Of a stretch of 64,000 bases of DNA, positions 31,936 to 40,926 are shown piece by piece. The DNA comes from Williamsia phyllosphaerae (GTDB lineage Bacteria; Actinomycetota; Actinomycetes; Mycobacteriales; Mycobacteriaceae). A program made the translations under genes and the position numbers. The notes beneath the pieces were generated by a model that saw nothing but the letters and a program-made list of their open reading frames with translations, did not search any database and had not been told where the DNA came from. The DNA lies in the NCBI RefSeq assembly GCF_014635305.1, contig NZ_BMCS01000001.1, positions 1,302,001 to 1,366,000 of the forward strand, written 5' to 3'. Numbering within the stretch: position 1 is the first letter of the stretch; every line of letters starts with the position of its first letter.

Positions 31936-33531
31936 ATGGATGAGATACGGACCGACCTAGTGGTGGTGGGCGCGGGCGTGGCGGGCCTCACTGCGGCGAT
32001 CAGTGCCGCGGAGGCGGGCCTGCAGGTCACCGTGATCAACAAGGGGCGTCCGTGGCGTCTCGGGGTCGCGTCCGACACCGCCACCCAGTACGCCCAGGGC
32101 GGCATCGCCGTCGTCGATCCGACCTCGGCAGTCGACCCCGACGACGGGGTGGACTCCGTCGCCCGCCACCTCGCCGACACCCTCGTGGCCGGTGCGGGCC
32201 ACTCGGACCCGGTGGCCGCGCGCGCGATCCTCGCCGACGGTTACGACGCCGTCGCCGCGCTGATCGGGTGGGGCGCGCACTTCGACACCGACATCGACGG
32301 CCGTCTGTTGCGCACGCGCGAGGGCGGACACGGCGTCCGGCGGATCATCCACGCCGGGGGTGATGCGACCGGGGCGCAGGTGCAGCGTGCCCTCGGGGTC
32401 GCGGTGCGTCGGTGGATCGACGCCGGTCGGGTCCGCGTCGTCGACGACAGCATCGTGACGTCCATCCTGATGTCGCAGGGGCGCGCGGTCGGTGTGGCGG
32501 TGCGTGACGCCGACGGCCGTGTCGCCCACATCACCGGGTCGTCGGTCCTGCTCGCCACCGGCGGTCTCGGCCACCTCTACGCCGCGACCACGAACCCCGC
32601 AGGCAGCACCGGCGACGGCATCGCGTTGGCACTCTGCGTCGGTGCGGAGGTGTCGGATCTCGAGTTCATCCAGTTCCATCCGACGATGCTGTATTCACCT
32701 GGCGCCCGTGGTCGGCGGACGCTCATCAGTGAGGCCGTCCGCGGCGAGGGCGCTGTGCTCGTCGACTCGTCGGGACGTTCGATCATGGACGGCGTGCACC
32801 CGCTGCGCGATCTCGCACCGCGTGATGTGGTGGCGCGTGCCGTGCATTCCGCGAAGGCCGAGCGCGGCGAGCCGTGCGTCTACCTCGACGCCCGCGGGGT
32901 CCCCGACGTCGCCGAGCGGTTCCCGACCGTGACCGCGGGGGTGCGTGCGATCGGCATCGACCCACAGCGGCAGCTGATCCCGGTGGTGCCCGGGGCGCAT
33001 TACCTGTGCGGCGGGGTGGTCACCGACATCGACGGGCGCACCTCGATCGACGGTCTGCTCGCGGCCGGCGAGGTGGCGCGGACCGGACTGCATGGCGCCA
33101 ACCGGCTCGCGTCGAACAGCCTGCTCGAGGGTTTGGTGATGGGGCGACGTGCCGCGGTCACCGCGGAAACCGCAGTGCGAGCAGGTATCTCCGTCACTGA
33201 CCGGGTCGCGTCGTCGGACACCGACGTGCGTCCGGTGGTGTCGCGGTCGCTGCTACAGGATGCCATGTCCGCCTCCGCCGCGGTGGTCCGTGACGCATCG
33301 GGACTGGGGCGACTCAACGATCTGATCGACTCCGCCCCGATCCGCCGGATCCGATCGATCCGCGACGTCGAGGACGCGAACCTGACCGCGGTGGCGGCGG
33401 CGGTCGTCCACGCCGCGGTGCGACGGGAGGGATCGCTGGGTTGCCACTTCCGGTCGGATGATCTCGTGTCAGAGGCTGGGCCGGAGAACGGGTTCCACGC
33501 GACGAATCGGCTCGCGGTCAGTCGTACGTGA
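31936..33531 (+). CDS. nadB: L-aspartate oxidase NadB
   Basis: 531 aa from the ATG at 31936, with GGAGG 5 nt before it. The FAD site is TDLVVVGAGVAGLTAAISAA. ATQYAQGGIAVVD, RIIHAGGDATGAQ, EFIQFHPTML, GLHGANRLASNSLLEGLVMG and the late GCHFR are the marks of NadB within the succinate-dehydrogenase flavoprotein family. It oxidises aspartate to iminoaspartate, the first step to quinolinate and NAD. Unusually, nadA and nadC are not beside it in this window. A second flavoprotein of the superfamily starts at 63607. Confidence 0.88.
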   Translation: MDEIRTDLVVVGAGVAGLTAAISAAEAGLQVTVINKGRPWRLGVASDTATQYAQGGIAVVDPTSAVDPDDGVDSVARHLADTLVAGAGHSDPVAARAILADGYDAVAALIGWGAHFDTDIDGRLLRTREGGHGVRRIIHAGGDATGAQVQRALGVAVRRWIDAGRVRVVDDSIVTSILMSQGRAVGVAVRDADGRVAHITGSSVLLATGGLGHLYAATTNPAGSTGDGIALALCVGAEVSDLEFIQFHPTMLYSPGARGRRTLISEAVRGEGAVLVDSSGRSIMDGVHPLRDLAPRDVVARAVHSAKAERGEPCVYLDARGVPDVAERFPTVTAGVRAIGIDPQRQLIPVVPGAHYLCGGVVTDIDGRTSIDGLLAAGEVARTGLHGANRLASNSLLEGLVMGRRAAVTAETAVRAGISVTDRVASSDTDVRPVVSRSLLQDAMSASAAVVRDASGLGRLNDLIDSAPIRRIRSIRDVEDANLTAVAAAVVHAAVRREGSLGCHFRSDDLVSEAGPENGFHATNRLAVSRT

Positions 33532-34600
33532 TGGCGATGACGTCGGAGACCGGCGTCGACTGACACGCCAGACGTGCGCCGCGGCGGAGGTCGAAGTCGT
33601 CGAGGGTGTCGTTCACCCGCATCTCCACCTCACCCTCGGTGAGGATGTATTCGCAACCACCGCAGTTGCCCTCGCGGCACACGTAGGGCGCCTCGATGCC
33701 GTTGTCCAGCAGGGCGTCGAGCAGGAATGCGTCGCGCGGCCACGCCACCTCGTGGGTCTCACCCTCGATGTCGACGGTGACCCGGACCCCGTCCTCCGGC
33801 GGGGCGGACCGGGCCGCAGGGGTCGCGGTCGTCGTTGCTGCTGCAGCCGAGAACGGGTTCGTGGTCAGCGAATAGAACAGCTCCCGATGGATCTGCGTCG
33901 ACGGCAGGCCGGCGGCGTCCAGGGCCGCGTGTGCGACATCCATGAAGGGCGTCGGACCGCACAGGTACGCGACCCGGTTCGCACCGTCACCGGCCACCAG
34001 CGGGGTCAACTCGGCTGCGGTCGGCAGCCCCCGCTCGGACTCGAGCCAGTGTCGGACGACGAATCTCTCCGGGTACGCGTCCTGCAACTCCGCGATGGCC
34101 GCGGCGAAGATGACCGACTGCTCGTCGCGATTGGCGTAGATCAGCGTCACGGCGTTGTCGTGGGTCATCAACGCGGTCTTGATGATCGACATCGCGGGCG
34201 TGATCCCACTGCCGGCGGCCACGACCACGAAGTCGTCGGTCCACTCGCGAGGCGTGAAGGCGCCGGTCGGGGGGATGATGTCGACGCTCATGCCCGGGGT
34301 GGCGTGGTCGATCAACCAGTTCGACACCTGGCCGCCGGGAACCCGTTTGACGGTGATGGCCGGGTGCGGATCGTGACCGGGTGCACTCGACAGCGAGTAG
34401 CAGCGCGGTGCCATACCGTCGGGCAGTTGTGCACCCACGGTGATGAACTGACCTGGGCGGTAGCTGAATCCGTCGTCGGGAGCCTCGAACACCACCGACG
34501 CGGCGTCGGCGGTCTCCCGGATCACCTCGCGGACCTGGAGTTGCAGCCGGCCGGACGTGCGCGACGGCGCGTCGCCGGCCGACTCGGGGGAGGGGCCCAC
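33518..34600 (-). CDS. ferredoxin reductase with C-terminal 2Fe-2S domain (KshB/PaaE/Hmp-like)
   Basis: 360 aa. The FAD domain has RPGQF (49-52) and RCYSLSSAPG (66-75). The NAD domain has VVVAAGSGITPAMSI and YLCGPTPFM. A linker of about 25 residues leads to a plant-type 2Fe-2S domain with Cys308, Cys313, Cys316 and Cys346. This order is that of KshB, the reductase of 3-ketosteroid 9-hydroxylase, and of other oxygenase reductases. Here it lies 1 nt after the gene for a diiron protein, so it most likely feeds electrons to that protein. The 3' end overlaps nadB by 14 nt in convergent orientation. Confidence 0.9.
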   Translation of the reverse strand: MGPSPESAGDAPSRTSGRLQLQVREVIRETADAASVVFEAPDDGFSYRPGQFITVGAQLPDGMAPRCYSLSSAPGHDPHPAITVKRVPGGQVSNWLIDHATPGMSVDIIPPTGAFTPREWTDDFVVVAAGSGITPAMSIIKTALMTHDNAVTLIYANRDEQSVIFAAAIAELQDAYPERFVVRHWLESERGLPTAAELTPLVAGDGANRVAYLCGPTPFMDVAHAALDAAGLPSTQIHRELFYSLTTNPFSAAAATTTATPAARSAPPEDGVRVTVDIEGETHEVAWPRDAFLLDALLDNGIEAPYVCREGNCGGCEYILTEGEVEMRVNDTLDDFDLRRGARLACQSTPVSDVIAITYD

Positions 34601-34601
34601 G

Positions 34602-35549
34602 TCAGGCGGTCGGCTCGTAGGTGAGTTCCTTCGACCAGGTGGGGCTCGAGTTGAGCGTGCGCGTCGGGTAGTGCTTGCTGATCTTCACCAGACGGTCGGC
34701 GAGAAGATGGTAGGGGTGATTGCGGTCGATCACCATGTCGCCGTGCCACTGGATGAAGCGGTACATGGGAACTCGGAGAGCCGCGGGATTGCGCTGCCCG
34801 ACCTTCTTGAAACGCTTCATCGCGCTGTAGAGGCGCTCTTCGTCGACACCCATGGTGACGATGTTGTCGCGCATCTTGTTCAGCAGCGGGATGTACCGCA
34901 GGGTCCCGATGATCAGCGACGGGTTCATCCATGCGCCGACGGTGTCGACGAGCAGCTTGCGCATCGTCGAGTTGCCGAGCAGCTCGATCACCGCGAAATC
35001 GACAGCGAGATGGCGGGATTCGTCGGCATTGATGTGCTTGAACGCCTCCTGGCAGATCGGGTCGTGGATCTCGTCCATGATGAACTTGACCAGGGCGCCG
35101 TCGAGGGCGACCTCGAGCATCGGGATCACGGTGCCCAGCACGCTGAGGCTCAGCCCGTCGGCGTGCTTGTCGAGCCAGTCGATGATCAGCTTGACGTTGA
35201 CGTTCGGCTCGGGCATCTCGTCGCCGTCGAGCATCCCCCACCGACGCATGAGCGCGAGTTCGGCGTTGGCGTGCTTCTGCTCCTCGGCGTGGAAGTAGGT
35301 GTAGATCTCACGGAGCGTGTCGGTCGGGGCCTTCTTCGCCATCGCCGCGAACCCGCGGGCGCCGACGTTCTCGATCCACATCAGGTCCGACATGAAGGGC
35401 TTGAGCCGATCCCACAGCTCCGGGTCGATCATCTCGGCGCCGGGGGCGTCCCAGTCGATGTCGGCCAAAGACCACTGCTTGTCCTTGATCTTCGACAGCA
35501 TCGCGTCGAAGTCGAACGTGGTCGGTGAAGTCGTGGTCGGTGCAGACAT
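34602..35549 (-). CDS. ferritin-like diiron protein, probable oxygenase or desaturase component
   Basis: 315 aa from the ATG at 35549 with AGGAG 6 nt upstream. Two iron-binding helix pairs are visible: Glu at DLMWIENVGARGF with YFHAEEQKHANAEL, and DEIHDPICQEAFKHINADESRHLAVDF, which has the DExRH motif. The protein is widely annotated in mycobacteria only as ferritin-like. With the 2Fe-2S reductase gene directly behind it, it looks like a two-component oxygenase or desaturase acting on a lipid. The substrate is unknown. A longer frame reaching to 35813 has no ribosome site. Confidence 0.8.
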   Translation of the reverse strand: MSAPTTTSPTTFDFDAMLSKIKDKQWSLADIDWDAPGAEMIDPELWDRLKPFMSDLMWIENVGARGFAAMAKKAPTDTLREIYTYFHAEEQKHANAELALMRRWGMLDGDEMPEPNVNVKLIIDWLDKHADGLSLSVLGTVIPMLEVALDGALVKFIMDEIHDPICQEAFKHINADESRHLAVDFAVIELLGNSTMRKLLVDTVGAWMNPSLIIGTLRYIPLLNKMRDNIVTMGVDEERLYSAMKRFKKVGQRNPAALRVPMYRFIQWHGDMVIDRNHPYHLLADRLVKISKHYPTRTLNSSPTWSKELTYEPTA

Positions 35550-35996
35550 CTGGGGTCTCCTGTTCCGTGTGCACAGGGCGCGGATCGCGCCCGTCGTGCA
35601 GATCCCGGTTGATTGGGGCAGCGCGGCCGTCGTGGTGCAACCGGCGCGTGCGGTGTCCCCAACAGTGTCACCCTGCATTGTCACAGTTGTCAATGGCGCG
35701 CCAGGTCTGCCGCGCACGGACGCTTGGTTGAGATCCCTCTGCACGAACCCTCCGAGGGGCGAATCGGCCGTGCGGCCCCTGCGTAGCCCCATCGCTTCTT
35801 TGCGAGGTTGCACGTCTCAACACCGACTGAAGACGCTGGTTGGGGGCAACAGGTGTGAACGCGAGTTGTGAGATAGCGTCGGCAAGTCGTTACTTCTCCG
35901 CCGATACGGGGCTCGAAACCGTTCGTATTCGGACACGCCGCCAATATTGTGGCTTGACCGCCAGATATCGGGATAGATCACAATGCTGCGGTCGCC
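35550..35996. other. 447-nt intergenic region at the left border of an accessory stretch
   Basis: I see no convincing gene. Short frames on both strands have unlikely composition. It contains the candidate promoter of the diiron operon at 35664-35693. The right half is less GC-rich than the surroundings and leads into the orphan membrane protein gene. Confidence 0.5.
35664..35693 (-). promoter_or_regulatory. candidate promoter of the diiron/reductase operon
   Basis: On the minus strand TTGACA (35693-35688) precedes a weak -10 GACACT (35669-35664) by 18 nt, about 115 nt before the ATG at 35549. TGACA units are repeated across the element. Confidence 0.35.
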
Positions 35997-37028
35997 TTGA
36001 ACAAATGGTGGACACCCGTTCGTGTCGTGCATCGTGGCGCTTGGTGGGTGTTCGTTGTGGTCACCCTGGTTGTGGGGAGTGTTCGATGGGTTGGATTCGG
36101 CTCGTTTACCGAGGTGAGCTATCACGGCTCGTACAAGCCGCTGAACGGCGTCGAGATGAGCAAGGCGTACGCCACTTCATTGAACATCAGCTACGACGTC
36201 GCCGGGGGGAGACCCAACTGGCTCACCGCGCTGTCGCTGATTGCTTTTGTGGCCGTAATGCTGGCTGCGATGTTTGAAGCGGTGGTCGTTCGACACCGCG
36301 TCCGCAGCGCGGTCACGGTGGCGGGTCCCCTTGTGGCCTTGCTTGTTGTTGCCCTCTCGCTCAATGCACGCCAAGCAAGAAGTGCGCACTCACTGGCACA
36401 AAGCCGGCGCATCACCTGCACGGCGTCTGCACGTTTTTCCGATAGCGTCCAGGCGGTGATCGACGCCGAGCAGCCCGCCCGACCCGTACCTCGGTGGTGG
36501 CGGATCTGGCAAGGACCCACACTGGGGATCCTCACTGGCGCAGCGTGCGTGACGATCCTCTGGGCTTCGGTTACTCCCGTGATCACTCTGATCTACAGCA
36601 TTTTAGCGTTCTGGGCGTTGGTGATCATCGGTGTCGCATGGCTGGCTTTCACTGTCATCGGGTGGTTTCTGTATCGCACGGCCCGACGCAGTCTGATCGC
36701 ACCTGCATTGGTCGTGGCCACCGCGGTGCTGGTGGTGTTTTCTGTCCCGTTCCGTGTTGGGTTCGCGGTGTCGGAGAACCGACTGGCCGACTCCGCGGCG
36801 ACCTGTTCACCGTCGGCCGGACACTCCAGGATCGGTGTCTACAGCGTTCGACGGGTCGCGGTGATCGGCGAATCGGGATGCCAGTTCTACACCAGCGGCG
36901 GCTTCCTCGACGACGTCGGCGTCGTCTACCTGCCCGATGGTCCATCGGATGCGATCCGGGCGCGGTTCGAGTCGATCGATTTCAGTCACATCTCCGGTGA
37001 CTGGTACCGGTTCTCCGCGGGCTGGTGA
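35997..37028 (+). CDS. polytopic membrane protein of unknown function
   Basis: 343 aa from a TTG at 35997; a GTG at residue 11 is an alternative because no ribosome site is clear. It has hydrophobic stretches at about 14-32, 77-95, 105-122, 172-193, 197-222 and 233-250. A loop with TCTASARF and a C-terminal external domain with Cys (GESGCQFYTSGGFLDDVGVV) complete it. I recognise no family. The sequence is noticeably less GC-biased than the neighbours, consistent with transfer. A hairpin follows the stop. Confidence 0.68.
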   Translation: MNKWWTPVRVVHRGAWWVFVVVTLVVGSVRWVGFGSFTEVSYHGSYKPLNGVEMSKAYATSLNISYDVAGGRPNWLTALSLIAFVAVMLAAMFEAVVVRHRVRSAVTVAGPLVALLVVALSLNARQARSAHSLAQSRRITCTASARFSDSVQAVIDAEQPARPVPRWWRIWQGPTLGILTGAACVTILWASVTPVITLIYSILAFWALVIIGVAWLAFTVIGWFLYRTARRSLIAPALVVATAVLVVFSVPFRVGFAVSENRLADSAATCSPSAGHSRIGVYSVRRVAVIGESGCQFYTSGGFLDDVGVVYLPDGPSDAIRARFESIDFSHISGDWYRFSAGW

Positions 37029-37041
37029 ACGCCGCCGGCAT

Positions 37042-37058
37042 CATCGTGCGCCACGATG
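37042..37058. terminator. short hairpin between convergent genes
   Basis: CATCGTG (37042-37048) and CACGATG (37052-37058) pair perfectly around CGC, 14 nt after the membrane protein stop. Confidence 0.45.
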
Positions 37059-37084
37059 GTCGCCAGCGCAGTCAAGTTGGCTGA

Positions 37085-37321
37085 TCAGTTGATACGAGCT
37101 AGGACGGACCATCCGTCGTCGACAAGGGATCGAAGCTCAGGGTCGGAGTAGCCGCCTACTTTCGCGCCGTATCCATCGTCGGCGAGCTGTGCGGTAGCGA
37201 TTGATCCGAGTTTGTCTGCCAGCGTGTTTTCGCAGGCAAGGGCTGTCGGGTAGACGGGTGTGGACGTATGGGGGCTAAATGTGGCTGATCCCTGAAGAAC
37301 CTCGCTGCATATGGCTGTCAT
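37085..37321 (-). CDS. small hypothetical protein, 78 aa
   Basis: MTAICSEVLQGSATFSPHTS continues to a well-formed C-terminal region ADDGYGAKVGGYSDPELRSL. A stop lies 18 nt upstream in frame, so it is not a fragment of a longer open frame. A weak AGGCGG precedes the ATG. No family is recognised. It could be a remnant of a larger gene in this accessory stretch. Confidence 0.35.
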   Translation of the reverse strand: MTAICSEVLQGSATFSPHTSTPVYPTALACENTLADKLGSIATAQLADDGYGAKVGGYSDPELRSLVDDGWSVLARIN

Positions 37322-37397
37322 CTGTCCGTCCGCCTGCGTCTCAGACCGCGAATGTGCCCGCAGTACTTGCTGTGTCGCCAGTGTCCAGGTGGCACGG

Positions 37398-38378
37398 TCA
37401 GTCGGTGGTGATGGTGAACCCGCCGGGTGGGTGTTCGTGGACGATGACGCGGTCGCCGTCTCCGGTCACGATGACGAGAAAGATTGCCGGTACGCCGTCG
37501 ATGATGGTGAACCAGTTGGCTGTGATGCCTTGGCGGCGGGGGAGTCGTTGGTAGACCGTGTTTCCGCCGTCAATGGTGGCCGTGGGGTGTACCCGGCGGG
37601 CGACCGCGGCGACGGATGCGCCGACTGCTTCGAGGTCGACGCAGTCATCGTCAGGTCCGACCTCGGAGGGCAGGAAGTCGATCAGCGGGAACGGTAGGTG
37701 GAGAGGTGTTGAGGGCGGGACTGCCGGCGGTTTGGCGCTGAGGGGTAGCGCGATGGTCGCATTCCACGTCAGCGTGCCGTGATAGGCCTCATCGTCCTCG
37801 TGCACGAACCAGGGGTGCCACGGCTCGACTAGGACGGAGTCGGTCACGACGCTGCGACGGATGTCGGCGAGCATCTCAGCGATGGAGTCCCAGATGGGTT
37901 CGCTGCTGGTGTCGCCGTCGTCGCGGGCCCATTCGCGGATGCACCCGGAGTGCGGTCCGGGTCGGGTGTCGACGAAGTAGTAATTGGAGTCCAACCCGCC
38001 GATCGGTATGTACGACGGCAACCAGCACCACGCGGTCGCCCCAGCCTGCGAGTCGCGGGCGTTGTCGCGGACCCACTGATTGTCGGCAAGCTCGTGTTGG
38101 CCGTACTCGACCATTGTCTGATATTCGCTGACGAGATGGTCCACGGAAAAGATCCACGACATCGGCAGCAACTCACCGTGGAACCGTCCCCGGTTGTCGG
38201 GGTCTTGGCCGTTGTGCAATCTGTAGAACTCACGCAGCTGTTCGGGCCACACCGCTTCGGTGGCCGCTTCGGCGGCGGCGAGGTCGGCGGCTGGTGCCGG
38301 CGGCAAAAACGTCAACGCCCGATCAGACAACGAATCGAGAGCTGCCATGAGTTCGGTCCACTCGCTGCTGACACTCAT
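37398..38378 (-). CDS. SMI1/KNR4-family protein
   Basis: 326 aa, ATG at 38378 after GAGGGG. The N-terminal half carries the SMI1/KNR4 pattern: FLPPAPAADLAAAEAAT, WPEQLREFYRLHNGQDPDNR, MSWIFSVDHLVSEY and WCWLPSYIPIGG with YYFVDTRPGPHSGCI. The C-terminal part (about 200-326) is a second, unknown domain. SMI1/KNR4 proteins are often immunity proteins of contact-dependent or polymorphic toxins, but many have other roles. It is followed upstream by an equally unusual 411-aa gene on the same strand. Confidence 0.82.
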   Translation of the reverse strand: MSVSSEWTELMAALDSLSDRALTFLPPAPAADLAAAEAATEAVWPEQLREFYRLHNGQDPDNRGRFHGELLPMSWIFSVDHLVSEYQTMVEYGQHELADNQWVRDNARDSQAGATAWCWLPSYIPIGGLDSNYYFVDTRPGPHSGCIREWARDDGDTSSEPIWDSIAEMLADIRRSVVTDSVLVEPWHPWFVHEDDEAYHGTLTWNATIALPLSAKPPAVPPSTPLHLPFPLIDFLPSEVGPDDDCVDLEAVGASVAAVARRVHPTATIDGGNTVYQRLPRRQGITANWFTIIDGVPAIFLVIVTGDGDRVIVHEHPPGGFTITTD

Positions 38379-38439
38379 CTCATTGCCCCTCGGTACTCGA
38401 ACTGACCAGCTACTTCGTCAACTACTGCGAGCGCTGGCG

Positions 38440-39675
38440 TCACGGCTGGCTGGTGGTGTCGTCGCGGGGCAAGTTGGGGAACGCGGCGCGCAACCGGTCA
38501 TACAGCTCGGTGCTGTGGTCGGGTTTGAAGGTGAAGTGGGTGTGGCTCAATGCTTCCATCGCCGCTCGTCGCGGATCGGGATCACTCGCTGAGAACACTG
38601 CGGGGATCGCGGCGTAGGGCGATCCTGGACCCCACCCCGATCCGCCCTCTGTGCGTTCGATGTCGATTTCGGTCTCGAGCCGATCAAACGCATCACGGTG
38701 ATCGGTGAACACACCACCCGCCGGCCGTTGCGCATCGAGGTCGTCGAGCGCGGTAGATACCCACGCTCGGTGCGCCAGCCGTGCCTGCTCGCACGCGGCC
38801 CGCGCGCACCATGCCGCCGCGGCGCGAGCGGTGCTGTCATCGGCGGCAAGGATTCCGACCACCACATCGCGGGCAGCGACCAGCAACTCACGCCCGGCGT
38901 TGTAGGAGTTCACCTCCGGCAGTGGGGGACCACCACCCCAGGCATCCCACTGACGTTGACGCACAGCATCGGCATAGCCGGCGCGCTGCACGCTCTCGAC
39001 CGACCCGTCGGCATGGAATATGGTGTCCCACCGCTCGATATCGCTGATGTCGACGTCGGCGACAAGTAGGGCGGCGTAGTACTCGTCCTCATCGATGCTG
39101 CCTGGCCGAATGTAGGGGAGCGCTGACGAGTCGTCCTCGAGACGACCGACTGACGCCAGGATGACGGTGTCAGACGCCACCAGTTCGGAGGCGAGGAGCT
39201 CCGATGGCTGCCACCGCTTACTTCCCACAAGCGGGGCTCCGTCATCGGGCCACATCTGGATGCGCCAGGCATCGCTCGGCATGCCGTCAAGGTTGAAACC
39301 CCGACCGCTGATCCGAGCGATGTAACGGTCTGGAGCGACGGCGCAGTTGACGCTTTCAGTGCTCGACGCGAGCTGCACCACCCCGCTTGCACCCACCTCG
39401 AGTCGCTGCTCACACACCTGATCCCACAGATGGTGGTCGTCGCGCGGTCGCGCCTGCTCCAGCACCACCTGCACGGGCATCTCCGGGCTGCTGTCGTGAG
39501 GGTTGAGCACCACCACGGTATGACCGTCCCCGGCGGCAACCCCATCAACCTCAGCTTCATCAATCAGCTGTTGCACACCTCTGGACTGCTCTGGGCCACC
39601 GCGAAGAAAGAACCGGCCACCATTCATCGGCACCGTTAACCGCACGGCAGACAACGGCTCACCCATCTGCGACAT
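38440..39675 (-). CDS. unknown 411-aa protein paired with the SMI1/KNR4 gene
   Basis: The ATG at 39675 has GGAGG 5 nt upstream, better than the open frame's far end at 39780. The protein is soluble and has two parts. The first is a beta-rich N-terminal half with GGRFFLRGGPEQSRGVQQLI, HTVVVLNPHDSSPEMPVQVV and ALLVADVDISDIERWDTIFH. The second is a helical, Ala-rich C-terminal half with GRELLVAARDVVVGILAADD. No toxin, nuclease or transporter motif is evident to me. The 61-nt spacing suggests one transcript with the SMI1/KNR4 gene. Confidence 0.65.
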   Translation of the reverse strand: MSQMGEPLSAVRLTVPMNGGRFFLRGGPEQSRGVQQLIDEAEVDGVAAGDGHTVVVLNPHDSSPEMPVQVVLEQARPRDDHHLWDQVCEQRLEVGASGVVQLASSTESVNCAVAPDRYIARISGRGFNLDGMPSDAWRIQMWPDDGAPLVGSKRWQPSELLASELVASDTVILASVGRLEDDSSALPYIRPGSIDEDEYYAALLVADVDISDIERWDTIFHADGSVESVQRAGYADAVRQRQWDAWGGGPPLPEVNSYNAGRELLVAARDVVVGILAADDSTARAAAAWCARAACEQARLAHRAWVSTALDDLDAQRPAGGVFTDHRDAFDRLETEIDIERTEGGSGWGPGSPYAAIPAVFSASDPDPRRAAMEALSHTHFTFKPDHSTELYDRLRAAFPNLPRDDTTSQP

Positions 39676-40045
39676 CAACGCCTCCACACCGGGGAACGTG
39701 GCCGACGACGTTGCGCCGCCGCGGCAGTACCTAGAGGCGACAACGTCGTCGCTGAGCATTTGCCGAAGGCACACAACCACATCAGCTGATCCTAGACATG
39801 TGAGCGAATGCTGCTGACCCGTTTCTCATCGTCGTGGATTGGCATGGCCTTGGTGTCGAGCAAGCTGTGGCTGAACTCGTTCCACTTGAAATGGTGACAG
39901 TTTCGACGGACCCGAGTCAGCTCTTCCCAGCCTGTTGATCGCTTGTTCGCCAAGGCGCCTTGGGGTCAGCGAGCGTATCGAGCATCAGCTGGACACCACA
40001 GGTGAGGTGAACTCGAGCTAATCATTCGAGGCACACCGGCGGGGT
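39676..40045. other. 370-nt region without a supported gene
   Basis: The bases are less GC-rich than average. Reading frames present are short or of improbable composition. It probably contains the promoter of the 411-aa gene. I see no clear -35/-10 pair, repeat or RNA structure. Confidence 0.4.
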
Positions 40046-40777
40046 TCAGCCACCGAGGCAGATGTAGCCGTCGCCCTCGCGTGCGGATGGATCGGGCCGA
40101 TACTCGGAGCACTTCTGAATCTGGTTGGGCGGCACGGTGAAGTCGACGAGTTGTGGGCAGACGTTCTTGATCGCTGAATAGATCTGGTATTCCGACGCCA
40201 GCCGCTGACCGTCGTCGCGGCTCAGGCTGCGGCTGCGTTCCCAGACTGCCTTGGTGCCGTCGTCGGCGATCGTGATGCACGTTTCGCGGCCCAGCGATGC
40301 GACGTGTCCGCGAAGCTTCCGCAGCTCCAGGCCTGAGTACAGGGCGCCGTCAATGGTGGACAGACCGCAGACGTCAGCGGCGAACCGCGCATCTGCCCCG
40401 GGGGTGATGTCGGCAAGTATTTGTGGCGCGCTCGCCCATCGCTCGCTCCGCTGTGCGTCGGACCCGGCGTCTGTTGGGAACGACCCTTCAGGATGCGCGT
40501 TGCGCTGGTCGGCGAAGATGGTCCGCCAATCAGCGAGGTAATCGTCAAGGGTGATGTTAGGCAGCGTTGCATCGATACAGCGGGCGGCCGGGTTCTTCTC
40601 GACGCCGATCGGTGGTGCTGTGAAATATCGGACCTTCGGTGTCGCACTCGACGTGGCGGGCGTCGCCGCTGGAGTTCGGCGCGGATCGACCGCTCGTACC
40701 GAGCAGCCGGCGACTAGTACAACGACAGCGACCACGACCGCCGCGACTTCCATGGCGACGAGACGGCGGCTTGGCAT
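40046..40777 (-). CDS. lipoprotein of unknown function
   Basis: 243 aa from the ATG at 40777. A short basic start and helix VAAVVVAVVVLVAGC carry a lipobox LVAGC, so the mature protein is lipid-anchored outside the membrane. The mature domain has several Cys (ARCIDATLPNITLDDYLADW, FAADVCGLS, GRETCITIAD, NVCPQLV, IQKCSEYR and a final YICLGG), probably disulfide-bonded. Mycobacterial small Cys-containing lipoproteins such as DUF732 proteins are a loose analogy only. Function unknown. Confidence 0.72.
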   Translation of the reverse strand: MPSRRLVAMEVAAVVVAVVVLVAGCSVRAVDPRRTPAATPATSSATPKVRYFTAPPIGVEKNPAARCIDATLPNITLDDYLADWRTIFADQRNAHPEGSFPTDAGSDAQRSERWASAPQILADITPGADARFAADVCGLSTIDGALYSGLELRKLRGHVASLGRETCITIADDGTKAVWERSRSLSRDDGQRLASEYQIYSAIKNVCPQLVDFTVPPNQIQKCSEYRPDPSAREGDGYICLGG

Positions 40778-40926
40778 CACGCGATTGTCGCAACATCGAC
40801 AGACGCGTCGCGAGGGCGCCACGCCTCCGAGGTTGTCAGCGGGAGCCAAACGGTGTCCTTACGCAGGGTGGTGACCGGCGATGAGCACGGTACGGCCCGT
40901 CTCGGACAGAGGCCCGGCGATATCTT

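Noticed and set aside
35817..36125. 102-codon minus-strand frame in the intergenic region
   Set aside because: It overlaps the start of the membrane protein gene, has low-complexity His/Asn/Pro/Ser composition and no ribosome site.
40859..40926. Protein-like fragment (LKDIAGPLSETGRTVLIAGHHP) after the split-barrel gene
   Set aside because: It is in another frame, begins only after the stop of the split-barrel gene, has no start codon of its own and is too short to support a pseudogene.
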